Below are positions 15,588 to 24,390 of a stretch of 64,000 nt of DNA, in pieces. The stretch comes from HXMU1420-13 sp965228545 (GTDB taxonomy: Bacteria > Bacteroidota > Rhodothermia > Balneolales > Balneolaceae). How positions within the stretch are numbered: position 1 is the stretch's first letter; every line of letters starts with the position of its first letter. The notes under the pieces were generated by a model that saw only the letters and a program-made list of their open reading frames with translations, made no database searches and had not been told where the DNA came from. The stretch covers positions 3,472,001-3,536,000 of the forward strand of contig OZ245822.1 in the NCBI GenBank assembly GCA_965228545.1. Direction: 5' to 3'. Position numbers and translations under genes: made by a program.

Positions 15588-16001
15588 ATGAATCCTTTTC
15601 ACTTAGCATTTCCGGTAAAAGATCTGGAAGAAACGCACGCTTTCTACACTGAAATTTTAGGCTGTTCTACCGGCCGTACCTCCGATCATTGGATCGACTT
15701 TAACATGTGGGGGCATCAGGTAGTAGCTCATTTAAGTCCGGAAGAAGCGAAAGAGTCGGCACAGAATGCGGTAGATGGAAAAGGGGTACCGGTTCGGCAT
15801 TTTGGAGTGATTCTGGAAATGGACGAATGGGAATTGTTGGCAGAAAGAGTAAAAGCAGCTGGCATTGAATTTATCATTGAGCCGTATGTGCGTTTTAAAG
15901 GTGAACCCGGTGAGCAAGCTACCATGTTCTTTTTAGATCCATCGGGTAATGCGCTCGAGTTCAAAGCTTTTGGGGATAGGAGTCAGATTTTCGCTAAGTA
16001 A
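15588..16001 (+). CDS. VOC (glyoxalase/dioxygenase-like) family protein
   Basis: A 137-residue vicinal-oxygen-chelate protein. It starts MNPFHLAFPVKDLEETHAFY, the usual first beta-alpha unit with a metal-ligand His. HFGVILEMDEWE and DPSGNALEFKAF supply the second-module His and Glu ligands. Size and motifs fit a small metal-binding enzyme that would act as a dimer. The substrate is not predictable. It is a single gene with its own probable promoter. Confidence 0.85.
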   Translation: MNPFHLAFPVKDLEETHAFYTEILGCSTGRTSDHWIDFNMWGHQVVAHLSPEEAKESAQNAVDGKGVPVRHFGVILEMDEWELLAERVKAAGIEFIIEPYVRFKGEPGEQATMFFLDPSGNALEFKAFGDRSQIFAK

Positions 16002-16135
16002 ACGTTAAAGCGGAATTTTGATTGATATCTATTACCTTAGAACATTAGGTAAATTAACGCTGCTACGCTAATAGAGGTAAGAAAATGATAAGGGCGTCCT
16101 TAGTGTAGTAAGTATCAGCACACATTAAAGGTTCT

Positions 16136-16894
16136 ATGCTTGACAATTTTTGGGAGCAGTTCGTAAAGCTTTTGACACGAACTGTGTTTTATGAGTGGTA
16201 CATCCGTTGGATATGGCAGCCGGATGCAGGAAGCACCGAAGAGGTTTTAAAACATGCAGCTCTTCACATCTCCGACTTTACCTTTGTTCAAATTGGTGCA
16301 AATGATGGTTATCACAATGATCCGTTATATCGCTTTATTAAGGCATACAATTGGAATGGAATTTTAGTGGAGCCTCAGGTTCATGTATTTGAGCGATTGA
16401 AAAAAAATCACAAGGGAAATGATAACCTGAAGTTTGAGAATGCCGCTATATCAGCAGAAAAAGGTACTATTCCATTTTATATGCTTGCGGTATCAACCGC
16501 TCGCTGGGCTACAGGAATGAGTTCTTTTGATAAACAACATATCGAAGAGCACATCGATAAAGGGTTTGTTAAAAAATGGGCAAAACGCGAAGGTATTTCA
16601 TTACCCGAGAAAAGAGAGAATTTCATAAAATGTATCGAAGTGCAAACCATGAATTTCGACGATTTGATCCAAAAACATAGCCTAAAAAAAGTTGATGGAA
16701 TCATCCTCGACTGTGAAGGTTTCGAATCGATGGTACTTTCAACGATAGATATTTCCCGTTATAACCCGTCCATCATTTTATTTGAACACCTACATTTTCG
16801 CGAACAAGAATATCAAGATTTAATTAGCGAACTAACCCAACTCGGGTACGAACTAAAGCGTGATGAAATGGACACGATAGCCTACAAACATTAG
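16136..16894 (+). CDS. FkbM family methyltransferase
   Basis: A 252-residue SAM-dependent methyltransferase of the FkbM family. The SAM-binding motif is seen in FVQIGANDGYHNDPL. LVEPQVHVFERLKKNH and the acidic loop VDGIILDCEGFESMVL are the conserved FkbM blocks. FkbM enzymes often O-methylate sugars or polyketides; here it stands alone, not in the glycan cluster about 23 kb away. No signal peptide is seen. Confidence 0.85.
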   Translation: MLDNFWEQFVKLLTRTVFYEWYIRWIWQPDAGSTEEVLKHAALHISDFTFVQIGANDGYHNDPLYRFIKAYNWNGILVEPQVHVFERLKKNHKGNDNLKFENAAISAEKGTIPFYMLAVSTARWATGMSSFDKQHIEEHIDKGFVKKWAKREGISLPEKRENFIKCIEVQTMNFDDLIQKHSLKKVDGIILDCEGFESMVLSTIDISRYNPSIILFEHLHFREQEYQDLISELTQLGYELKRDEMDTIAYKH

Positions 16895-17041
16895 TTTTTA
16901 AATTCCAAAGTCCAGTCGATCAGTCATCAAACAATGTATAATGTTTAAATATCAATTGCTTATCGAAATACTATCTTAGCAAAAAAGGGCAATAAATCCG
17001 CTATATAAGCACAAGCAAAAACACCCCAACACCTGAACCCC

Positions 17042-19000
17042 TCAAAGCTCTTCCTCAACCGCCTCAATCCGCATGGAATATTCTTCCCATTTATACATCA
17101 AGTCAGTAAGCTCTTTTTTGATGGTTTCGTACTCAATAGATGTTTTTTTAACTCTTTCCGAATCGTCGTAGAAGTCTGTTTGAGCCATCAATTCCTCGAT
17201 TTCAGATTTCCGCTCCTCTTTTTGTTCAATCTCTTTCTCTACCGATTCCAGTTTATTCTTGATCGGGCGAATACGCTTGTTCAATTCATTCCGTCGTTCC
17301 GCCTCAAGCCTGCGCTGCTCCTTTCTGGAAAGTGTGCCTGATGATTGTTCAACGTTCGATGTTCGTTGTTCAAGGTTCAATTGTTCTTCTGCTTCTTCTT
17401 TCTTTTTATCTAGATAATAAGACACATTACCAAGATAGGTTTTGATAGTACCCGGGCGGATTTCCAACACTTTATTTACAATAGGATCGAGAAAAGCACG
17501 GTCGTGCGATACAATCATACACGTACCTTCATACTGTTGTAGTGCCTGCTGCAGGATGTTCTTCGAACTCATATCAAGGTGATTGGTGGGCTCATCGAAA
17601 ATCAAAAAATTGGCCGGTGAAAGCAGCATTTTAGCTAAGGCTAGTCGACTTTTTTCACCACCCGAAAGCACTTTCACTTTCTTGAATACATCATCACCGG
17701 TAAAGAGAAAACAGCCCAATATTGAACGAAGTCGGCTTTCTTTTTCTCCTGAACCTGCTTCCATCATTACCTGAAGTGGATCGTAGCTCGGGTCCAAGTC
17801 TTCCGCTTGATGCTGCGCAAAGTACGAGTAAGTTACTTTATGGCCTACCGTTCGCTTTCCTCCCTGAATGGGTTCTTTTCCGGATAATATCCGAATCAAC
17901 GTAGACTTTCCGGCACCGTTCGGACCAACTACCGCAACTTTATCGCCACGTTCCAGCTCAAAATCCAATCCCTCAAACACGGTGTTATCGCCATAGCGTT
18001 TAGTAACCTGATCTAACTGCATCACAATTTGTCCGCTTCGTTCAGGCTCCGGAAACTGAAACGAAACGGAATTCAATTCATCCTCAATTTCAATACGCTC
18101 AATCTTTTCGAGCTGCTTTACCCGGCTTTGAACCTGCCTCGCTTTGGTAGCCTTATACCTAAAACGATCGATGAACTCCTGTGTTTCTTTCAGCTGTTTT
18201 TCCTGATTTTTCTGGGCGTTAATCAACAACTCCCGTTCCTCTTCCCACTTTCGCTCATAGAAAGAATAATTACCGGAGTAGTCGCTCATATCGCCACGGC
18301 GAATCGCTAGCGTTCGATTGGTGATGGTATCCAAAAACGCCCGATCGTGGGAAACGACGATTACAGCGCCTTCGTAGGTATTCAGAAAATATTCGATCCA
18401 CTGTAACGATTCGATGTCTAAGTGGTTGGTTGGCTCATCGAGCAACAAATACGTTGGTTTTTTGAGGAGTAACTTTGCCAGGGCAATTCTCATCAACCAA
18501 CCGCCGCTAAATTCGGTGGTAGATCGCTCAAAATCTTCCTCAGAAAAGCCTAACCCCATGAGCACTTTCTCAATCTCAGATCGAAGTGTGTACAATCCCG
18601 AAGTTTCTAGCTGTGTTTGCAGCGCACCGTAACGCTCCATCAGTTTTTCGTAAGCTTCACTATTAGGGTCTTCGCTTCCAAGCTGCTCCTGAATTTTTTT
18701 TACGTTCTGTTCAAGTTCGAAGAGCTCACTAAATGCGGTTTCAACTTCTTCGATGACAGTTAGATTGAAATCCGGATCCACACCATCCTGAGGTAAATAG
18801 CCTAACGATTCAGAACCTGATAGCGAAATTCGGCCTCCATCGGGCTCTTTCAATCCCATTATAATTTTCAGCAAGGTAGATTTACCTGCGCCATTAGGGC
18901 CAACCAATCCAATGCGTTCGCCGGGATTAATTATGGCCGATACACCGTCGAGCAAGGTGCGTTCGCCCAGATGGAGAGTAATTTGTTCGATTGCGAGCAT
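17042..19000 (-). CDS. ABC-F family ATPase (ribosome-associated)
   Basis: A 652-residue soluble protein with two ABC domains and no membrane segments. Both halves have the Walker A GPNGAGKST (near residues 34-42 and 350-358) and the signatures FSGGW and LSGGEKSRLALAKML. A charged linker joins the domains. The C-terminal extension (about 540-652) is a Lys/Glu-rich coiled coil, as in Uup/YheS/YdiF-type ABC-F proteins that act on the ribosome. At the start of that extension lies a 7-base periodic DNA repeat encoding LEQRTSNVEQ. A good promoter lies upstream (19032-19063). Confidence 0.92.
   Translation of the reverse strand: MLAIEQITLHLGERTLLDGVSAIINPGERIGLVGPNGAGKSTLLKIIMGLKEPDGGRISLSGSESLGYLPQDGVDPDFNLTVIEEVETAFSELFELEQNVKKIQEQLGSEDPNSEAYEKLMERYGALQTQLETSGLYTLRSEIEKVLMGLGFSEEDFERSTTEFSGGWLMRIALAKLLLKKPTYLLLDEPTNHLDIESLQWIEYFLNTYEGAVIVVSHDRAFLDTITNRTLAIRRGDMSDYSGNYSFYERKWEEERELLINAQKNQEKQLKETQEFIDRFRYKATKARQVQSRVKQLEKIERIEIEDELNSVSFQFPEPERSGQIVMQLDQVTKRYGDNTVFEGLDFELERGDKVAVVGPNGAGKSTLIRILSGKEPIQGGKRTVGHKVTYSYFAQHQAEDLDPSYDPLQVMMEAGSGEKESRLRSILGCFLFTGDDVFKKVKVLSGGEKSRLALAKMLLSPANFLIFDEPTNHLDMSSKNILQQALQQYEGTCMIVSHDRAFLDPIVNKVLEIRPGTIKTYLGNVSYYLDKKKEEAEEQLNLEQRTSNVEQSSGTLSRKEQRRLEAERRNELNKRIRPIKNKLESVEKEIEQKEERKSEIEELMAQTDFYDDSERVKKTSIEYETIKKELTDLMYKWEEYSMRIEAVEEEL
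17347..17381. repeat. Intragenic heptanucleotide-phased repeat GTTCNNN x5
   Basis: On the plus strand GTTC recurs exactly every 7 bases five times (GTTCAAC, GTTCGAT, GTTCGTT, GTTCAAG, GTTCAAT). On the coding strand it encodes roughly residues 540-552 of the ABC-F protein, in the linker before the C-terminal coiled coil. Confidence 0.8.
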
Positions 19001-19031
19001 GAAAATGTGCTAAATGGAGAAATCAGTGGGC

Positions 19032-19063
19032 CAAAGATAGGTGCATTCAATCACTATATACAA
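19032..19063 (-). promoter_or_regulatory. Promoter for the ABC-F gene
   Basis: Read on the minus strand, TTG (19063-19061) is followed after 21 bases by TATCTTTG (19039-19032). This is a close match to the Bacteroidota consensus. The start codon lies 31 bases further downstream. Confidence 0.65.
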
Positions 19064-19099
19064 TCTTAAACTTAACTAAGAGGATTCATGGAATAATCT

Positions 19100-19107
19100 T
19101 ATTTTTG
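19100..19107 (+). promoter_or_regulatory. Promoter -7 box very close to the CNNM start codon
   Basis: TATTTTTG matches TAnnTTTG and ends only 5 bases before the ATG at 19113. If used, transcription would begin at or within a base or two of the start codon. Confidence 0.4.
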
Positions 19108-19112
19108 AGGGT

Positions 19113-20216
19113 ATGGGATTACTTCTTTTTTATTTATTTCTGGCGCTGGGCGTCTCTTTTTTATGCTCAATTCTCGAAGCTGTGTTACTTTCGATTACCC
19201 CCTCTTTCGTGGTATTGAAGGAACAGGAGCAACCGCGAGCTGGCATTATACTAAAACAACTAAAAAATGATATCGATCGCCCGCTTTCAGCAATTTTAAC
19301 CCTGAATACCATCGCGCATACAGTAGGTGCTGCCGGTGTAGGTGCACAAGCACTCATTGTTTTTGGTGATGCTTATGTGGGTATTACTTCAGCTGTGCTA
19401 ACTTTGCTCATCTTGGTATTATCCGAAATCATCCCGAAAACTCTCGGAGCAACGTACTGGAAAGGGCTGGCCGTATTTTCTGCACGGGTAATTTCAATGT
19501 TGATTGTGATTACTTATCCATTTGTGAAGTTATCAGAGTATATCACTAAGGTGATTAGTCCTTCAAAAGGCGGACCTTCAATGAGCAGGGAAGAGTTTTC
19601 TGCGATGGCCGATCAAGGTGTACAAGAAGGGATTTTTGAGGAAGGGGAGTCGAATATCTTTAAAAATTTGATCAGGTTTTCATCACTCAAAGTGAAAGAC
19701 ATCATGACCCCGCGAATTGTGGTGATGAAGTTTTCGGAGAATCTTTCTATTGAAGAAGCACTCACCAAAAAAGAGCGTTTACGAGTTTCAAGACTTCCGG
19801 TTTTTGCAAACAACGAAGAAGACATTACCGGATATATCTTGAAAACTGATTTATACGAACAAGTTGCTGTGGGTAATGGTGAAGCATCTTTATCTACTAT
19901 CAAACGTGAAGTGTTGGTGGTTCCTGAAACAGCCTCACTTAAAGTGTTGCTACAACGCTTACTTGAACGCCAAGAGCATATTGCTGTGGTAGTAGACGAA
20001 TATGGTGGCCTTGCCGGTGTAGTTACGATGGAAGATGTAATAGAAACACTGCTAGGAATTGAAATTGTAGACGAAATAGACGCCATCGAAGACATGCAGA
20101 AGCTAGCCCGCGAAAAGTGGGAGAAACGCACTAAAAAAATGGGTATCGTTTTACCATACGATCAGCTAATGGAAGAAGATGAAGCTGAATCACCCGAAGA
20201 TGGTGCGATGAAGTAA
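19113..20216 (+). CDS. CNNM/hemolysin-family membrane protein with tandem CBS domains
   Basis: A 367-residue inner-membrane protein. The DUF21/CNNM domain (about residues 1-175) has several membrane helices and EIIPKTLGATY, a family hallmark. Two CBS domains follow (about 200-325), including IMTPR and EYGGLAGVVTMEDVIETLLG. The usual CorC/HlyC C-terminal domain is absent, and the protein ends in an acidic tail. Relatives move or regulate Mg2+/Co2+. It converges on lysC, and the two coding regions overlap tail to tail by 27 bases (20190-20216). Confidence 0.9.
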   Translation: MGLLLFYLFLALGVSFLCSILEAVLLSITPSFVVLKEQEQPRAGIILKQLKNDIDRPLSAILTLNTIAHTVGAAGVGAQALIVFGDAYVGITSAVLTLLILVLSEIIPKTLGATYWKGLAVFSARVISMLIVITYPFVKLSEYITKVISPSKGGPSMSREEFSAMADQGVQEGIFEEGESNIFKNLIRFSSLKVKDIMTPRIVVMKFSENLSIEEALTKKERLRVSRLPVFANNEEDITGYILKTDLYEQVAVGNGEASLSTIKREVLVVPETASLKVLLQRLLERQEHIAVVVDEYGGLAGVVTMEDVIETLLGIEIVDEIDAIEDMQKLAREKWEKRTKKMGIVLPYDQLMEEDEAESPEDGAMK

Positions 20217-21554
20217 ATTGGTAGCTTCGATAGTTTGCTCTTCATTCACAACCATACTAAAAATGCGTTTCTCTTTGGTAAATGAGATCATATCAATCGG
20301 TAGTTCACCAAGTGATTGAAACACTGTGGTCGTTAATTGATTTGCAGCGTGTAAATTGCATCCAATCAAACTAATCAATCCTTTTTGGGGCTCAATTTGA
20401 ACGGTTCCTACTTCTATGAGAGCCTTAGAAAGTTCGGTAAGTGTATCGGATGATTGCAATGCAATCGTCACAGATGCTTCCGTTGTATTCACGGCATCCA
20501 CCGGGATTCTCAATTTTTCCAAAACAGCAAATACTTTTGTTAAAAAAGAATACCCCATCACGGTTTCGTAGGCGCTTACGGTAACCAAAGTCATAGATTT
20601 CTTGAATGAAATAGCAAGCACTTCTTTTTTAGAATGCGACTCACGCACGATACGAGTTCCCAGAGCATCGGCTTCGAACATATTTTTCACAAACACCGGG
20701 ATATTGCGTTCCTGTGCTGGTTTCAATGTGGCGGGGTGCAATACTTTTGCACCAAAATATGCCATCTCAGTGGCATCGAAATAAGATAGTTCGTTGATGG
20801 GTTGTGCTTCCGAAACGAAGCGTGGATCGCAGGTATAAATTCCACTTACATCAGTCCATATCTCGATAGCTTTTGCATGTACCGCTCCACCGATCAGGCT
20901 TGCCGTATAATCGGAACCCTCAAATCCAAGTGTGGTGGTAGTACCATCAGGAGCTTCTCCATAAAATCCACCGATGATTGGGGTAAAACCGCTATCCAGA
21001 ATCGTTTCGATACTTCCACATTTTTGATTGATGAGTGCTCGGTTTGGATTGGCTCCACCATATTCTGCATCGGTTTTAATCAGTTTTTTAGCCTCTACAT
21101 GTTGGGTAAGCTGATCGGTTGCCAGGCCACATTGCGCCAACAGGTACGAAGAAATTTGCTCACCAACCGCCGCAATCGAATCCTGTAGTGCAGCGGGTAA
21201 TTCCTTCTTTTTAGAAGCATATTGTAGCATCTTGCGCAGATAACCGAGCTTTTCATCAACTTTCTTGTAGCAACTTTCTTTGATGAGCGTATTTTTTTGG
21301 TGCGGGTTTTCTTCTAAGAAGTGATCTACAAGCTCTTGGTGTCGTTTTTTTATGTCGTTTACAATCTGATCCGCCCGCTCCATATCCAGAGAAGCCGCTG
21401 CTTTTCCTGCTTCGATTAATTGGCGGGTAGTGCGCGCTGTAGCAGAAACTACCACAACCGGATATTCATAGTTTTTTATGATTTCAAGAACTTTTTTCCA
21501 CGTTTGATGGTCGTTCATCGACGTTCCACCAAACTTTAACACAGTGATATTCAT
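20190..21554 (-). CDS. lysC: Aspartate kinase (monofunctional)
   Basis: First step of the aspartate pathway to lysine, threonine and methionine. The N-terminal KFGGTSM motif (about residues 7-13), GFEGSDYTASLIGG and the sugar-nucleotide fold kinase core are complete. The C-terminal 140 residues form two ACT domains (for example VTVSAYETVMGYSFLTKV and LISLIGCNL), so feedback control by an amino acid is expected. The 454-residue length fits the lysine-sensitive class III type. The last 27 coding bases overlap the 3' end of the CNNM gene. lysA lies about 10 kb away in the same window. Confidence 0.95.
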   Translation of the reverse strand: MNITVLKFGGTSMNDHQTWKKVLEIIKNYEYPVVVVSATARTTRQLIEAGKAAASLDMERADQIVNDIKKRHQELVDHFLEENPHQKNTLIKESCYKKVDEKLGYLRKMLQYASKKKELPAALQDSIAAVGEQISSYLLAQCGLATDQLTQHVEAKKLIKTDAEYGGANPNRALINQKCGSIETILDSGFTPIIGGFYGEAPDGTTTTLGFEGSDYTASLIGGAVHAKAIEIWTDVSGIYTCDPRFVSEAQPINELSYFDATEMAYFGAKVLHPATLKPAQERNIPVFVKNMFEADALGTRIVRESHSKKEVLAISFKKSMTLVTVSAYETVMGYSFLTKVFAVLEKLRIPVDAVNTTEASVTIALQSSDTLTELSKALIEVGTVQIEPQKGLISLIGCNLHAANQLTTTVFQSLGELPIDMISFTKEKRIFSMVVNEEQTIEATNLLHRTIFG

Positions 21555-21579
21555 TAATCGAGTAGATATAAAGTGAGCT

Positions 21580-21587
21580 CAAAAATA
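21580..21587 (-). promoter_or_regulatory. Possible promoter -7 box for lysC
   Basis: On the minus strand TATTTTTG (21587-21580) lies 25 bases before the lysC start. No TTG is seen at the expected spacing. No lysine riboswitch-like structure was recognised in the 281-base gap. Confidence 0.35.
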
Positions 21588-21765
21588 CAGAGTCTTTCAG
21601 GCGATTTCAGCGCGTTTTAAAAATAATGTTCCAAAAAATATTCTCGATAAGGTGTGTTTATGAATTGTGCTTAATCAAGTAATGAAGCCTTGATTTTTCA
21701 AGCTGTTTTATCAAGAATGAATAGTAGCGTAAACAGATTATTTTTGACATAGGTTGTAGTGCCTG

Positions 21766-21784
21766 TCACCGGATTGTCACCTGA
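21766..21784 (+). promoter_or_regulatory. Direct-repeat operator candidate, site 1 (GTCACC-N5-GTCACC-TG)
   Basis: GTCACC at 21766-21771 and 21777-21782 lie 11 bases apart, one helical turn, followed by TG. The site ends 51 bases before the zinc-ribbon start codon. A near -7 box TACTTTTC (21807-21814) follows at 24 bases, so the repeats cover the expected -33 region. The same arrangement occurs at 25145-25163. A perfect TATTTTTG box at 21740-21747 is a competing promoter that would place this site inside the transcript. Confidence 0.5.
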
Positions 21785-21835
21785 TATACCATTTATTAGC
21801 TCGTATACTTTTCAAGTTCACTAAAAAAGAAGGCA

Positions 21836-22123
21836 ATGAGCAAAAATGATGGTGCTTCACACACCACAAAAAGCGATGATAATGAATCAACCTTATCAAT
21901 TATTAAGGAGATCACTCAAAAAAATCGTTGCATGAGTTGTGGAGCGTGGGAAGGAAAAAAACATCCACTTATCAAACAAATTGTAGAGTTAGAAACTGTT
22001 CAACTGAATGAAAAAAAAGTAATTGTTTGTCAGATATGTTCAGTTAGGTCAAAGGTGATACAAAGGATGAAGAAACCCGAGACTATCCAAAAGCTGACAA
22101 GCTATTTTTTTCCCACTTTATAG
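21836..22123 (+). CDS. Small zinc-ribbon-like protein (CxxC-x29-CQxC)
   Basis: A 95-residue protein with two Cys pairs: RCMSCG and CQICS separated by 29 residues, which suggests one zinc site. Between them is IVELETVQLNEKKVIV, likely two beta strands. The N-terminal 25 residues are polar and probably disordered. The second pair is followed by a basic helix with KKPETIQKL. It shares the exact spacing and the IVEL and CQxC motifs with the protein at 62253-62480, so the two are paralogues. The function is unknown. It is the first gene after the direct-repeat site and lies 84 bases before the sensor kinase. Confidence 0.7.
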   Translation: MSKNDGASHTTKSDDNESTLSIIKEITQKNRCMSCGAWEGKKHPLIKQIVELETVQLNEKKVIVCQICSVRSKVIQRMKKPETIQKLTSYFFPTL

Positions 22124-22207
22124 CGATATCGTGCCATAAATATGAGATATGATAATTAGTAAATACAGATACGGCTGTTGCCGAAATCAGGCTAATCTAG
22201 TATTGTT

Positions 22208-24322
22208 ATGATACCTCAATTATATCAGATGCGAATCACATTTCTTAAAGAAGTAGTTTTAAGTGTTCTACTGCTGAGTTCAGTGAATGCGCAATCAGTA
22301 GACGTTAGATCTTCGCTGAAAGAATTGAATACGGATTTGCTAAACAATCCAGAGGAAGTAAACACTTTCATCATGGGTTTTTATCAAGAAAGTGAATACG
22401 ATTCCGTACGATTTTATGCTGAATTGTATTATCAGCTGGCCGAATCTAAAGGCAATACTACTCATCAATTAGAAGCACTATTCCTTTTGGGGAGGGGACT
22501 TTCTAGATTAGATATGGAAGCTTTTAAAACAGTATCCAACCAACTATTACGATCTGCAAAGCGAGCAGAAAACAGTCTTTTCATAGCTAGAGGTTATAAA
22601 TATTTATCGGATTACTACTTCAATTATAGTGTTACAGATTCTACACTTTATTATTTAGAAAAAGCAGAATCAGTGGCCAGCTCTGACAATAATTTTAGAT
22701 CGGATAGTTTGCTTCAGACGCTGGTAGGGCAATTTCGGCATAATCGAGCGTCGGTGTATTATCGTCAACAAATGTTTGACGATGCCATTGAGTTGGCCTT
22801 AGATAACAGGGACTATGCTATTAGAATTAGCGATGTTGACTTAGAAATGCGAAGCTATCAAGTTTTGGCGGCATCTTACAGCGCTCTTGTGAGTTATGGT
22901 GAAGAGACAGGTGCTGAAATTGAGACAGAATTATACCTGGAGCGTAGTAAAGAATTTGCACGATTATTTGTGAATGCGGCAAATCAAACACAGAATGATT
23001 ACCTCAAAGGTTTTGCCTACGCAACATTGGCAAATATGCATTCGATGCAAAACGAGTTGGATAGTGCATTAATTAACTACCAGCGCTCACTTGAATTCGC
23101 CTTTAAGCAAAAAGATTATGCTATTTATAGCTCTCGGCTGAATAATATAGGTAACATACATTCGCAACTTGGACAGCTTGAATTAGCCAATGACAAATAT
23201 GTAGAATCTTATCAGGTTGCTGTTGATCTCGGGAATGCAGTGCTTCAAGCGCGTGCCGCAAACAACATCTCGTACACTGCATTACAGTTGAATGATCTAA
23301 ATCGAGCGAAAAACTTTGCTTTAATCGGAATTCGTTTAGGTGAACAATTAGGTAGATATGGTACCATTTCACAAAGCTATGGTAATTTATCTGAAATTGA
23401 ACAACGATTAGGTAATACTGAGGCGGCGTTAGAAGCCTATAAATCGCATATTCAGTTTCGGGATAGTTTGCTAAAGGCTGAAAACTTGCAACGGATTGAA
23501 GACCTTCAAACGAAATATGAAACAGAGAAGAAGCAAACAGAGATCGATTTTTTGCAGAAAGAAAGCCGGTTACAAGCCGCACTCATCAAAACAAGAAATA
23601 CCCAAATTATTTCTGTTGGATTGCTTTTGATTCTCATTGTTACCGGTGGATATATGCTATATCAACGACGGGTAAGTAAACAGCAGCGAGAATTACAGGA
23701 TATGCATCAGCGATTATTATCTGTTCAGATGAACCCTCATTTTTTATTTAATGCATTGGTATCTATACAGAGCTTTGTTTTGCAAAACAGGGAGGTTAAA
23801 GATACCTCAAACTTTGTAGCAAAGTTCGCAAAAGTGACTCGAATGGTGCTTAATTACAGTCGAGAACCTTTTATTACTCTAAATCAAGAATTAGAATTAC
23901 TGAAGGAGTTTTTGCGGCTTCAGCAAATTAGAACCGGCAATACCTTTGACTATAACTTTGCGATAGATGAAAATATTCAAACTGACTCTATCCTAATTCC
24001 GCCTATGCTTGCACAACCATTTATTGAAAATGCGGTGGAACATGGCATTTTACCTAAGCAAGATGAACGCGGAAAGATTGACATTGAGATTGTTAAGAAA
24101 GAGGCTCACTTGGCAATTCTGGTTCGTGATAATGGAGCTGGATTTAAAAAAGGTGACGCCTTGACCAGCAAAAAATCATTGGCGATAAAAATTACTGGCG
24201 AACGCTTCGAGTTACTTAAAAAAATCACCGGGAAACCCTATTCATTTACCATAAAAAGCCCAGATCGTTCAAGTGATAATCGTGGGGTAGAAGTAGAGTT
24301 TTGTATACCTGTTGTAAGTTGA
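22208..24322 (+). CDS. TPR-repeat sensor histidine kinase of the LytS/YehU type
   Basis: A 704-residue inner-membrane kinase. A signal peptide or anchor (about residues 10-29, ending VNAQ) precedes a periplasmic region of TPR-like helical repeats (about 60-440; for example LDSALINYQRSLEFAFKQ). A coiled coil and one membrane helix (about 462-482) follow. The cytoplasmic part is a His_kinase/HATPase pair: MNPHFLFNAL with the phospho-acceptor H511, then PPMLAQPFIENAVEHG (N-box) and VRDNGAGF (G1 box). It is followed 68 bases later by its probable response regulator. The input signal is unknown. Confidence 0.9.
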   Translation: MIPQLYQMRITFLKEVVLSVLLLSSVNAQSVDVRSSLKELNTDLLNNPEEVNTFIMGFYQESEYDSVRFYAELYYQLAESKGNTTHQLEALFLLGRGLSRLDMEAFKTVSNQLLRSAKRAENSLFIARGYKYLSDYYFNYSVTDSTLYYLEKAESVASSDNNFRSDSLLQTLVGQFRHNRASVYYRQQMFDDAIELALDNRDYAIRISDVDLEMRSYQVLAASYSALVSYGEETGAEIETELYLERSKEFARLFVNAANQTQNDYLKGFAYATLANMHSMQNELDSALINYQRSLEFAFKQKDYAIYSSRLNNIGNIHSQLGQLELANDKYVESYQVAVDLGNAVLQARAANNISYTALQLNDLNRAKNFALIGIRLGEQLGRYGTISQSYGNLSEIEQRLGNTEAALEAYKSHIQFRDSLLKAENLQRIEDLQTKYETEKKQTEIDFLQKESRLQAALIKTRNTQIISVGLLLILIVTGGYMLYQRRVSKQQRELQDMHQRLLSVQMNPHFLFNALVSIQSFVLQNREVKDTSNFVAKFAKVTRMVLNYSREPFITLNQELELLKEFLRLQQIRTGNTFDYNFAIDENIQTDSILIPPMLAQPFIENAVEHGILPKQDERGKIDIEIVKKEAHLAILVRDNGAGFKKGDALTSKKSLAIKITGERFELLKKITGKPYSFTIKSPDRSSDNRGVEVEFCIPVVS

Positions 24323-24390
24323 GAGTTTGATTTTTTTGTATACCTTTCGCGCTGGCAAAGGTCAATTGAAAAGATTAGAAATCCAGTTTT

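Noticed and set aside
16026..16060. TTACCT/AGGTAA inverted repeat before the FkbM gene
   Set aside because: Only 6 bp, and far from the start codon; it could be chance in AT-rich DNA.
19613..20131. A 172-residue frame antisense to the CNNM gene
   Set aside because: Ser/Thr-rich shadow frame inside the CBS region; the plus-strand CNNM/CBS domains are clear.
21555..21765. Lysine riboswitch upstream of lysC
   Set aside because: No extended base-paired leader typical of an L-box was recognised; the gap holds only short repeats such as CTTGA-tttt-TCAAG.
21836..22123. Zinc-ribbon protein as an antitoxin or toxin-antitoxin member
   Set aside because: No partner toxin gene is adjacent; the neighbours are a sensor kinase and lysC.
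23121..23582. A 153-residue frame antisense to the TPR kinase
   Set aside because: It lies wholly within the TPR region of the kinase, which has clear repeats on the plus strand.
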